From NCBI GenBank assembly GCA_021186555.1, contig JAJKFL010000004.1:11476001-11540000 (forward strand): 64,000 nt of DNA, written 5' to 3'. The notes below the pieces were generated by a model. It was not told where the DNA came from and made no database searches. It saw nothing but the letters and a program-made list of their open reading frames with translations. Shown one piece after another: positions 13,901 through 25,900 of the stretch; position 1 is the stretch's first letter, and the number at the start of each line of letters is the position of its first letter. This DNA comes from Reticulitermes speratus (lineage: Eukaryota; Arthropoda; Insecta; Blattodea; Rhinotermitidae). Made by a program: the position numbers and the translations under genes.

Positions 13901-16900
13901 GTTATAACAACACTCGTTTATAACGACGCAAAATATTCAGCCCCTTTCAAGACGTTATAAGCGAGTTCGACTCTTCTTTCGTTGAAGCATGCCAAGTCTT
14001 TTATAGCATGTGCGTCGTTTCACTGAGAGTTTAGCAAAGCTGCTGTCTTTGCTGTGACTTTAATGTTGAAATATAGAGTGAGAGTAATAGATCTGATGAC
14101 TCAAGGCTTGATGACGTGGTCTCGTTTGATTCATGCAATGCAGTGTGTTTTTACTGCACTCCACATTGCGATTGTTTGGCAGTTGGTTTGAACAGACTGC
14201 GGCCGGCTGGTCTGGGACAGATGCCGTCGCTCTGACTCTTGATGTCTCCTGTCTGTCTCCACGTCTGTTACGTACTACCAGGCGCCGTTTCGGAGGATGA
14301 ATGAACATATATACGTCGTGAACAATACTTCTTCAAGTGCCCAGAATTAATGGAAACTAATATTCGTGTGTAGAATATTTTTTATTTCCCTTAAAAGAAA
14401 ACAACACAGGCAACGTACGTATAGACGTTAACATTGAGGCGCGTTCGCGTAACTATTGTTGCCGTGGGAAAGCAATAAGTATTACATAGTGAGTGTGTGT
14501 CTGTATCCTTAGTTACCCGACATGCAAAGCGCATGCGCCGTATTATATTGTCATCTGTGGCCTGTCTGGCTGTACCATATTTTTTTTCACATTATCTCAT
14601 AAACGGCACGATTATCGGAAAAAAATTATTGAACATAAAATGTGTGTTTTGATTTTCTCTACAAATTTTGCCCGAAACATTTCTCGTTCGAAGAATAATT
14701 CAGCGAGATATTATCATAAATGTACACAGGTCTTGATGTAAAGTACCGTTATTGTTGTCAGATTGTAATGAAACCTGAATTTTTTTTCAAAAAATCCTTA
14801 AATATCAAATTTCATTAAAATCGGTCCAGTGGGAGCCGAGTTGTTCCATGCGAACGGACAGACGGACGGACAGATATGACGAAGCTATAGTCGCTTTTCG
14901 AAATTTTGAAAACACGCCTGAAAATATAAAGTAAAATAATGTACGTCTTTATTATCTGACAAACAATTCTTTACTTGCTAATATAAGTGTTCTACTTGTA
15001 TGGAAGCAGACACTTTATTGTCTAATTCATTTCAGTTTGAGTTAGGGTCTTCTGAGATGTGATGCGGTGTTGTTAGGTGCGTGCTTCCCAACTTTTCGAA
15101 ATGACGTCATCTTCAAGGGTCACGCAGTCTAAGAAAAACCATTAAGGGTGTTCCTTCGAAACGTGGGGAGTCATTCACTCAATCACATCTTATCCCATAC
15201 TACCTGAATCTTTATCAAAATGAAAATTATCACTTCAATTACTTTAACAGGTTTCAGCAACTTAGATTATGTCTAGATGTTTCAAATAATTTCAACACAA
15301 TCATGATTATCAGAAAAATTACCCAACTGGAACATATTAATCAAATATGGAATAGAAACATGAATTGATAAGGTTCGTCAATCGAAATGACTTAATGTTT
15401 TGTGAATGATTAGTATCAGATCTATAGTATTATCTCGCAATAATTTATTTGGGTTTTAAAGGGCTTAAATAAGTGTAACAATATGAGATTTGTTTTAACA
15501 TCACCGTGCATTTTTTAACATTAATACTGTTTTACACCAACCAAATACACTTATTTATTTAAAGAACACTAAAATATTCTTTAAAATATTAGATAAAAAA
15601 ACCCCCTACATATGTTTCGGCTTATCTATAAGCCATCTTCAGGGGGTGTCACAACTGCTTGTTTTTTTTACAAAACACGTACACAGTTGTGACACCCCCT
15701 GAAGATGGCTTATCGATAAGCCGAAACATATGTAGGGGTTTTTTTTATCTAATATTTTAAATAATATTTTAGTGTTCTTTAAATAAATAAATGCATTTGG
15801 TTGGTGTAAAACAGTATTAATATGAGGTTTGTTTCTCTTTACTCGGGGCACTCGGCCTTAATTTAAGAAGCGATTGTTCACGATGTATATTCTGTACTAT
15901 TCTATTGGCATGGCCCTACTTCCACATTTTCCACAGATATACACATTCCAATTAATCAATCGTTACCTTGCTTTAAACTGCGGTTGTTCAAGTGTGCCAT
16001 CAGTACTGTTTTTAACATTGAATTACTAAACATATTTCACACTGTTGACACCGTGCATCTTCGTCATATTAAATTAAGTTATAAACCAACCGATGCACAC
16101 TAAAACCACTTTTTAAGTAGCTTTATTATAAAATTGTTAAAATTGTACCCCTACACGTGTTTCGATCCTATCCTGTCCTATCCTATAGCAAAAAAATACC
16201 CCCTGACGATGATCCTAGGATCGAAACACGTGTAGGGGTACAATTTTAAGAATTTTATAATAAAGCTACTTAAAAAGTGGTTTTAGTGTGCATCAGTTGG
16301 TCTATAACTTAATTTAATACTAAACATATATTAGGTATGTCACGTTGTATTCACCGTGCATCTTTTTAACTAATTAAAAGTTCTATTATACCAACATATG
16401 CACTATATTCGTATAACCAAGTCAATCACCCCTACATATGTTTCGGCCTATAACAGGCCATCTTCAGGGGGTCAAAGTTTTTTTTACATAGACTTTACAT
16501 CTGTTTTTAAATTTTAATAAAGTACATCCACATGAAAATAAAATGAATCTTAGTTGACAATGGATTTAGCTGAAAGAAATAATACCTAAATACATTGTGA
16601 ACTAACATTCATTTTATTTTTAAGTGGATGTATTAACTTTTTTAAAATTGAAAAACAGATGTAAAGTCTATGTAAAAAAAACTTTGACCCCCCTGAAGAT
16701 GGCCTGTTATAGGCCGAAACATATGTAGGGGTGATTGACTTGGTTATAAGAATATAGTGCACATGTTGGTATAATAGAACTTTTAATACATTAGGAATAT
16801 TAATACTCAATTATAATGTTTAAATGTTTTTCGTTCCCAATTTAGTTAAATTTCTGAACGTACACTAGGTGTTATGTTTCTACGATCTATAACAATAGAA

Positions 16901-19900
16901 AATTAATAACAATCTGTTCGTTCAGCTTACGAGTATGTAAAAACGGTTTAGGGAATGAATTTTGAAAATTTTTTTCGAATATACCAAGTATGCGTAGCTC
17001 TTGTGAACCACGTGTAACTGTAGTAGACTGCGCGTTTTGAAACACGTTTTTCGTTTGTGTAACGTACGTGTGAAATTGATCCTGTCCACACCATAAAGGC
17101 ATATACAGGAAGTAGAGGTATAACTCCACTCATTCTTAAGCTCAGCATTACATGGAGTTGAGGGGTAAACTTCATGACCCGGCCGCTGTACCCCCGATGA
17201 AAGAATCTCGGTACCCATTGAATAAGCAGCTGGATGGGCCCCAGAGCTGATTTTGGACTTTTGGAGAAGAGAAAATTATCTTGTCCCTGCCGGGAATCAA
17301 ACACCGGACCGTTCAGCGCTATAACTGTTGGCTTGGCCTCAGCGTGTTTGTTGACACTCACCTACACTTTCTATCTTGTTTGCAACGGCAGCAGCCAATT
17401 TAGTCGTACTGTTGGTGACGCCGTGTAGTCTGCTAGAAGTTTACCGACGTCTCAGAGGCACCTGGTGCCTTCACCATTTGGGTGTATATGGAGGCAGCTG
17501 GTACATCTGAAACGTCGGTACACTTTACCATACTACACGGCGTCGTATTCCATAAAAAAGCAATCTTCACAGTCACTCTTATGAGAACTTCAAATTTCAA
17601 TCTAAGGAATTTTCAGTAAAATTTTTGAAGGTTTCCTTATTATAAAAAAGGGGTTGGATCGTTTACTTGTGAACCGATCGTTTACTTGTGAACCGACCGT
17701 TTACTTGTGAACCGATCGTTTACTTGTGAACCGACCGTTTACTTGTGAACCGATCGTTTACTTGTGAACCGACCGTTTACTTGTGAACCGACCGTTTACT
17801 TGTGAACCGATCGTTTACTTGTGAACCGACCGTTTACTTGTGAACCGATCGTTTATTGCAAATCAAATGGAGTTAAGTCCGATAACCTCAGCTACAAACA
17901 TTCTATAAGGTTATTCTTTCACGTGAAATATACCGAATTGTTCTGCAGGCGCGAATTATCGGGGATGTCTGACGGCGGAGAAGTCGTGGGCAGCTGTCTT
18001 CAGTGTCGATGTCAACATTATCCTTATCACTGTCTTCGCTAATTTTAAAACCTCGTAAAAGTTTATCTTTTTTATCTTCGCTAATTTTAAAACCTTGTAA
18101 AATTATCTTTTTTATCTTCGCTAATTTAAAAAAACTCGTAAAAGTGTATCTTTTTTATCTTCGCAAATTTTAAAACCTCGTGAAAGTGTATCTTTTTTAT
18201 CTTCGCTAATTTTAAAACCTCGTAAAAGTGTATCTTTTTATCTTCGCTAATTTTAAAAACTCGTAAAAGTTCATCTTTTTTATCTTCGCTAATTTTAAAA
18301 CCTCGTAAAAGTGTATCATTTTTATCTTCGCTAATTTTAAAAACTCGTAAAAGCGTATCTTTTGTATCTCTAGCTGTACAAGCGTTTTGCCCTCAACCCG
18401 CACGCCTACATGTCTTGCAGTCTCATTTTGTGGTACATAACCCTCTGACGTCATAACCACATGTTTTCATGGTTACGATAAAGCTTTATCGATATAAGGC
18501 ATCGACATCTACCGGTCACCCGTAATTAACGAGACTTTTTATTCAAGCTTTGCCGAAATCCTCTTTCACAGTGTTATTTGAGTAATTAAGTTTTATTTTA
18601 AAATTAAATATTGGGATAATTTGTTGAAAGCCTTTGCTGCAATCGACACTTGGATTTGCTTATCCTTGAGTTTAATTCAATCGGACTGATATTTTAAACA
18701 AATCTCTTATTATATGTATGAGAAATTGTTTAATACATTCTGCTCCCCTAATTCAATAATTGTTTTATAACCGTAAATATTCCCTGTTAAAATTACTACG
18801 GGCTTTGTGCAAGTATCTACGTAAATACCATCAACAGTACAGGATATACACAAAAGAATGGTGCGGTATCAATTCTATTCACCTTTGAAACCGCACCATT
18901 CTTTTGTGTATGCCCTGTATTTTAAATTCTCAAGGCTTATAACTACTTTCATATACACTTTCTCAGATTTAAGACATTCCTAAACACAAACTTATTTAAC
19001 CAAACCAGTGCTGGTGCACATTTGATACACCGACTAGTACATACGCAGGCCTGCTCTTAACACTGAGTTAAACCTTGAAAGGTACTAAATGTCTTAAGTA
19101 TTTTGAATTCAGATTCGGACGATTGTCGTTGGATACGTGTGTGTATGTGTGTATGTGCGTGCGTGTGAAATAAGTATGTCCCGATGGGTAAACCTTACTA
19201 AAAATTGTATGTTTCTTGTACTAACTACTTTACATAAATATGCATGTAGATTAATACAAGGCATATGTATGTACATTTGATGCCTTCGTACTATTGCCTG
19301 CTTTTTTTTCCGTATTTCCTAATAACGCTTTGAAATACTACATTACAGAATATATTGCATTAAAGCATGATATTATTAATTACAAGAAACAGGTATGTAC
19401 AAAAATGTCACATGTATTGTTCAGTACTACAAAGATGTGTAATTTATATATATATATACAGGGCATACACAAAAGAATGGTGCGGTTTCAATAGTGAATT
19501 CTTTTGAAACCGCACCATTCTTTTGTGTATGCCCTGTATATATATATATATATTTATTTATTTATATATCTTGACTCTTATAAACGTAAATGAAATTAAG
19601 AATTATTAGATAACGTCACAATATATTAAATTTACAGAAACATTTATGACGGGGTTCTTAAACTCATGTGCTATGCGGGCCAAACAGATAATTTTGAATT
19701 CTAAGGCGCGCCGCACGCCATTTGAAGCAATAAATTGTATAGGTGTATTTATTAAAATTTAACATACTACCCAGAATAACTCATACATTTAACATAAAAA
19801 TTAATATATGTTGTATTTATTGAATTCAAAGATTTATTGCGTTGTTACCTCTGCTAGGTTATGTTCTACATGACGGTTCAACGATATCAGACTTGTTAGA

Positions 19901-22900
19901 GTCTTGAAGCCTGTAACAGAATGGGTTTGAAATTTAATAAATGTTCTGACAATAAGCTGGGAACATTCTATAATTGGAACAAGGTATGAAATGAACCGAA
20001 GGGCTGTGCGTTTGAGACCCCTGATTTAGAACGTGAGTCAAGCAGTAATATTTGTGAGTGAAGGAAGTAATTTGCTTTTGAATTCCAAAATCTGATCCTG
20101 CAATAATTTATAATATAAATGAAATAAAATAAGTGATTAAGTTTTAAAGTGAAACATCCGAAACGTCTGTCCGAACTACAGGAGCAGCTGAACAATCTGA
20201 TGACCACACTGAGGAGCACGCAGCCTCACTTCGTCCGTTGCATCATCCCCAATGAATTGAAGCAGCCAGGTCAGTATTTGTACACATATTTTCAAAATAA
20301 ATACTGAATTCGTAAAGTTATTTCTGTAACGAAATAAATTGCTTATTACGTCATCATCTTTAAAAATCTGTATATGTATATTTATATATTTGTAGTTTTC
20401 GAGTAGACTGAATTTGTAGAATGTAGTATAAAAACACGCAGTAAACTCTTCAATACATTTGTTTAACTTAAGGTTTTAAACCAAGACGAGCTTTAAGTTA
20501 GTGCATATACAGGGTATACACCAAAGAATGGTGCGGTTTCAATAGTGAAAACTATTGAAACCGCACCATTCTTTTGTGTATACTCTGTATATGTCTAATT
20601 TGTCTAAAAGTGCCAAATTAACGAAACATATTACTTAATAATATGACAAATTTACAAGACTTAATTGTGATATTTTTTTCGAATTGTTAGTTCGTTGTCT
20701 TCATTACTTTATTGCATATCACATCAATTGTTCTAAATCTTGTCTAATGCCCCGTATGTAATATAATATTAATATTTTGTAGAAAAATAAATTAATCCTT
20801 CTTATGTAAGAGTGGTTTGATCGGTTCATTAGTCAAATACGTTCATTGTAACTTACCACTGTCACTAACATTTAGTTAGCTTAGATAAATTTTGCCTTCG
20901 CCTGCAGGTCTCATTGACTCCCACCTGGTGATGCATCAGCTCACCTGTAATGGTGTACTTGAGGGTATTCGTATCTGCCGTAAGGGATTCCCCAACCGCA
21001 TGGTTTACCCCGATTTCAAGCTCCGGTAAGTATTTCGGTAACACAGAAACATTGAAACTATACACGATTAGATATTATGTTTCTAAATGTATGTTTATAT
21101 CGCATTTCGTTCCATTCTGCACATGTATCAACATCAACCAACTACTCGTATGTACACAAGATCTATAAATCAAATCAAATTTTGTGAATTCACCTCCGAC
21201 ATGTTTCGGCCTGTCTAGGACATCATAAAGGACTTTCGTAAATATGAATAATATTTTATTTCGATTAATAACTCTCGTGTTCATAGTTGGTTTATGGTGA
21301 TATATTCACTAGGACACAGTAAAATGTGTCAAATTTCAACATTTATTCTGTGTTACGGTAACATCAGTTTTTCAAATTTTATGAAACTTTATACACGCTT
21401 TAGAAGAAGAGTTTTTCTTTTTCAGGAAACTTCTGCAACAATCCTTCCAGGTATTAAAAATGTTTAAGAATTTTTACTTGCTTTCAGTTTCAATTGGTCG
21501 TTAATATCTAGCAAAAGTTTAACGCGGCTGGCTGGATTATAATACAGGGTGTTTCATAAATCCCTTCGGGATTTCGGAGGTCTGTAGCTCAGGAGCCAAA
21601 TCACACAAGGGGGATGAGATCATGTCAGTGAAAAGAGTACATATCCAAGTTTTGAACCTACCTTACAAATGTTCAATATGTCCCCCTTTGGTGACTCGAC
21701 AGACGTACAGACCCGTACGAGGTCCACAGTCCCAGGCGATGGTCCCGGCCTATCTGTTCGTTTTGCGACACACAAACAGCTAGTTTCCTCGAATTTTCTA
21801 AACCAGTATCTTACTGTTTTGTCCGTTGGTGGTTCTGTACGATACTTGGTTCGAAAACCACGTTGCACTGTTACAATTGACTGGGTTTTAGCAAATTGCA
21901 GGACACAAAAAGCTTTCTGTTCACCTGAAAACGCCATGTTTGCACACCACTGCCTCCTAGCGGAGAAACGGGTAACTACGCCATCGCATCTGTCACGAAA
22001 AAAACTTTTACATTTCCTGTATCCGTTGGCATGCTTTTATCTCCTATATGTGGGTTTGTTACTGCACGGCCAGCCTCTAAATCCCGGATGGACTTATGAA
22101 ACACGCTGTATAATCCAGCAAGCTGTGTTTACTATTGTTAGACCGCGGATATTGTTTTCTCCTTTATTTATAAAGTACATTCTTTATGAAGTCGCGGTGG
22201 ATATAGTCACATAAACCTGTGGTATGAAGTTTCACAAGTGGCAGGTAAAGCTGACCTTAGCGCTTTGTTTCTTAAAGTTACAAGATCTTAGCTCCCGCCA
22301 CCATGGAAAAGGAGGCTGACCCGAAAGTAGCAGCTGCTAAATGTTTCGAAGAAATTGCTTTGGACCCTGAGAGCTACCGTATCGGCCATACCAAGGCAAG
22401 ATGGGTGACACCCCTAGTTGCTGTCGTCCCCACCCCAAACCACCCTTTTCATCAAAGTGACGTATTTAACTCTCTGCAGTGATGTGGGTCATCCGAAATA
22501 CCGTCCAACTCTTCTATTCTTGGCTGCTCGTCATTTTATTTAAAATATAATTGTAATTATTTGTCATGTTACGTCAAATGACGAAGGAGAAATTTTCTCA
22601 ACACAGTCGAGTACGTGCTCGTGTTACGTGGATGCCCATGCCTGCAGTTCAGTTGAATACACGTGTCATTATCTGGACTTCCTCTGACCAAGCAAGCAAC
22701 AACGGGCTTCGGTCAACACCTAGAAGTGGCGAAGGGGAAGTTCTTCGTCCCAGCTCGACAGAATGCAGTTTTTCCCCATTTTGTTTTTCCTCCACCTTTT
22801 TTTTTATCCAAATTCAGATGAAACTGAACAAACATGCTTGAATGTTATTCCTTGTCAGTTGTGTTTATTGTAGTGACCTTTTTCCAGGCATCTGACATCA

Positions 22901-25900
22901 GCACGACATCTTATTATGGAATGCATTCTTCAATCTTTCTTGTATTTTAGAGCATGTTTTGTTCAATCAGTTGATACAGATTTTTAAGAGCTAGCTTCTC
23001 AAATTGATCAGTAACTTTTTTTAAGAGCTGTTTAAAAGCATATAAATAAAATTTTGAGTTTAAAATTCTCCGTGAGGCAAATTTATGTCATTTTATAGAA
23101 ACAGGGCTGGATTTGTGTTATTAAAAGCACTAATTATTGTATCAAAATGACTGTTCGTACAACGTGTTTTGTTAATTGAAACTTGTCAAAAATGGTGTCC
23201 CTAAATCTTTGTAACTTTCAAATTAAATTGATGTTTATTGGGTATGTATTTTGCAATTACATTTTAGTTTCAAGATTTACATCGTTTTTCCAGACGTCAA
23301 GAGAACTAGACACCTTTGTGACACAGTTTAATATTGTCTGCATTTACGTTTTTCCAATCTGGAAGCATTCGAGTCTGCAGCAACTCTTGTCTGTGTCCTT
23401 ACTGGAAACTGAATCAACTGGTTGAAATATTCCTATCCCTTTACCAACGAGTTGAAACCCTTAGAACAAAACAGGTTACGATTCCCCTGTGTTCCTCGTG
23501 TTCTACACTAGATACAAGATTCTAGCTCCATCTGAGGCTGACAAAGCTGGTGAAGACATGAAGAAAGTCTGTCAAACGATTTTGGACGCTGTAAACCTGG
23601 ACGCTGAATCATACCGTCTGGGTCATACCAAGGCATGTAGTGACTCCAGCCCGACCTGCACGTCGGTGTTGCCTCCTGTTTCCTGTTAGCAGTAGATATT
23701 GCGTGCTCTATTCTTGCACCTTAACCTGTTTTAGTTCCTCTCTTACGTTTATGGAATGCGCTTGTGTCCATGGGCAAAGGAATTTTTCAAACAAAGTGCA
23801 TTATTTGGTGCGTTTAATTCCAAATTTGAAACAAAATTATCTTGAGAACTGTTAGGAAAATAGTTTTGGTGTTTTACCACTCACAGTTTTACATGATAAC
23901 TTTCTCAATTTTTCAGATGTAAGTGCAACGTATTGACATTGAATCCTATGCTTATTTATTGAGCAAAGAGTGCGGTTATCCATATGTTAATGTTACTTGG
24001 AATGTTAATTATTTTCGTAAAAATTTACGGAGGAATTTAAAACATCACTGCAAAGTGATTATTTATCAGACAACATTGTCCATTATCATTTCCGTACAGA
24101 AAATATTTGTTAATTTTTAAATGTTAATAACATTGATGTATTTTAAAAAAGTCTACTATGTCTTTCGCAGACATTGTGTATATAATTATTTAATAAGACT
24201 TATCCAGTTTAGCGTATCAAATCATGGATAAAAAAAATGAAATTAAGTAAATCCACCAAGTTATAGCAAGCAAACCAAAAGCACCAAGAGGGGCGTTAGG
24301 ACACCTCCAGTGTATGCCCAGCACGTTGTCCTCACTGGATTGCGACCTTATTATCTATTAGACTGTTCGCGGTCCAGTTTAATTTTACTGTTTTATGCTC
24401 AAAACTAAATACTTTTCCATTTTAATGACCGAATAGTAAAATTCCGGTTTATTTTATGGCATTTGAGGTTAAGTTTCTAACAGCAGTGACAATGAAGTCT
24501 GCCGTTTTATGGGACGTGATGGCGTATAATATGGTAAAAGTTTACCAACGTTTCGGAGGAATGTACTGCCTCCATCTTTAGATTTCCCGGAATGTCAAAT
24601 TTATACCAGCCACCTCGACGTCAGAGCCAAGAAAACTGTAATCTTTTTTTCTTAGATCATTTATGTGAGAATTACTGTATTGTTAATTGCCTGGCAGCTA
24701 ATCCAGTCTGGACTTCGTGCCAACATATTTCCTCTTAAGAATGGTAACTTTCTTTGTAGTTTTAATATTTGGGGAACATAATGGTTCAAGAGACTGCCAT
24801 GTTTCCCCCAACAACTTTTTGATTGCCACCACACTCAGACAGTTTCGGATAAACCGTAACAACAGGCACAGCACTGATATTATCATCAATTCTGATATAT
24901 ATAGGTCTGTATGTTACATGAAGCACAGAACCAAAACGTGAAATTTTTCTACTGTCATCAGGACTTATAATGTTTGAGAGTGAGAGAGAGGTTTTTATCC
25001 GAAACAGTCCAAGTGTGGTAATTTGGTTTTCTTTCATGCATTTTGTTGTGTTCTCTGGAGCAGAATATATGAACAACATGGAACAATATGACTTCCATGT
25101 GTTAACTGTAATTAAGTATATCTACCAATTACATTAAGCCCAAACTTGACTCTGGGTTTTCCATTCTTTTGCAGCTGGTGTGATGTAATTGCACTTACGT
25201 ATTTTCTGTTTTTGGACAGGGAAAGTGGCCTGAGCAGCAGACCTGGCTTGTCACTTTCCAGCAAGTTGTTTATTGTCTTTACTTTATCCTTAAAACTCCT
25301 GTTCCCTACTCCAGATATAAAATTCTCTGCGCCAATCTTATCAAAGAGCCTCAAGACCCTATGAAAACGACGCAGTTTATTTTGGACTACGTTAATCTCG
25401 ACGGCCAGCAGTACCGTATGGGTCATACGAAGGTAGTTACATTAAGACGTCTCCATATTCGAGAAACCGTGTGCCCTTTGTGTTTCAGAACTGTGCTGAT
25501 GGGGATTAACACTTTGAAAACGGAATCAAACCTGAATTATATATAAATGTTCATTTCGTACCTCGCAGTGAACACATAACCCCTCCGTTACGAAACCAAT
25601 CTGCTACTTAAGTGCAGGGACATGTAGAATACAGGTTTTTCTTAATGCGAAACGTGGTGTTACTTTTACAAGTCAATATGCATACAGCAATTGCATGAAG
25701 TGAATGCATAATGTAAAAGTATGTTCCAGCGTCGATATTAACAGTTGATACTGAAATTTTGCAGTAAATCTGTGCCCTTCTGATCAGTTCGAAATGCAGG
25801 GTATACACAAAAGAATGGTGCGGTTTCAATAGTGAATAACTATTGAAACCGCACCATTCTTTTGTGTATACCCTTTATATCTCTTTGCTAAAAGAAATTG

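Larger units (their letters stand above)
15521..15820. repeat. foldback repeat FB2 with two opposed hammerhead-like motifs
   Basis: The arm starting TTAATACTGTTTTACACCAA at 15521 is complemented by the arm ending at 15820, about 135 bp each with minor mismatches. The centre is a 20-30 nt T-rich spacer. Each arm contains one hammerhead-like motif, so either transcribed strand carries one sense copy. Immediately to the left is the string CACCGTGCAT, also found beside FB3 and FB4. Confidence 0.92.
16373..16787. repeat. foldback repeat FB4 with two opposed hammerhead-like motifs
   Basis: Inverted arms of about 190 bp begin TAATTAAAAGTTCTATTATA at 16373 and end with the complement at 16787. Both arms hold an intact hammerhead-like motif. 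It is adjacent to FB2 and FB3, giving three related foldbacks within 1.3 kb. Confidence 0.92.
10580..20181 (+). other. Mhc: Mhc intron between w3 and w4 (9.6 kb), repeat-rich
   Basis: This is the longest intron seen complete in the window. It contains an A22 run (11008-11029), the 114-bp array, a LINE-like repeat, three foldback elements with hammerhead-like motifs, a SINE, two further minisatellites, two hairpin MITEs and a hAT element. The part at 13800-13990 has several CGTTTATAACGA-like palindromic strings reminiscent of pogo/Tigger termini, but no complete element could be drawn. I see no exon. Confidence 0.75.

Noticed and set aside
21669-22214. 181-codon plus-strand ORF
   Set aside because: It is the complement of the transposon HTH fragment and runs through the element's terminal repeat into flanking DNA. 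The minus-strand reading has the recognisable protein pattern.
22396-22403. GT donor at 22404 for converter version 1 instead of the GC donor
   Set aside because: It would keep the frame but add three residues (ARW) between HTK and VFFRAG that no myosin has. Version 2 needs a GC donor at the equivalent place.
24545-24590. Hammerhead-like motif on the minus strand
   Set aside because: The core box is CTAAAGA (G to A at an invariant position) and the flanks do not form stem I.
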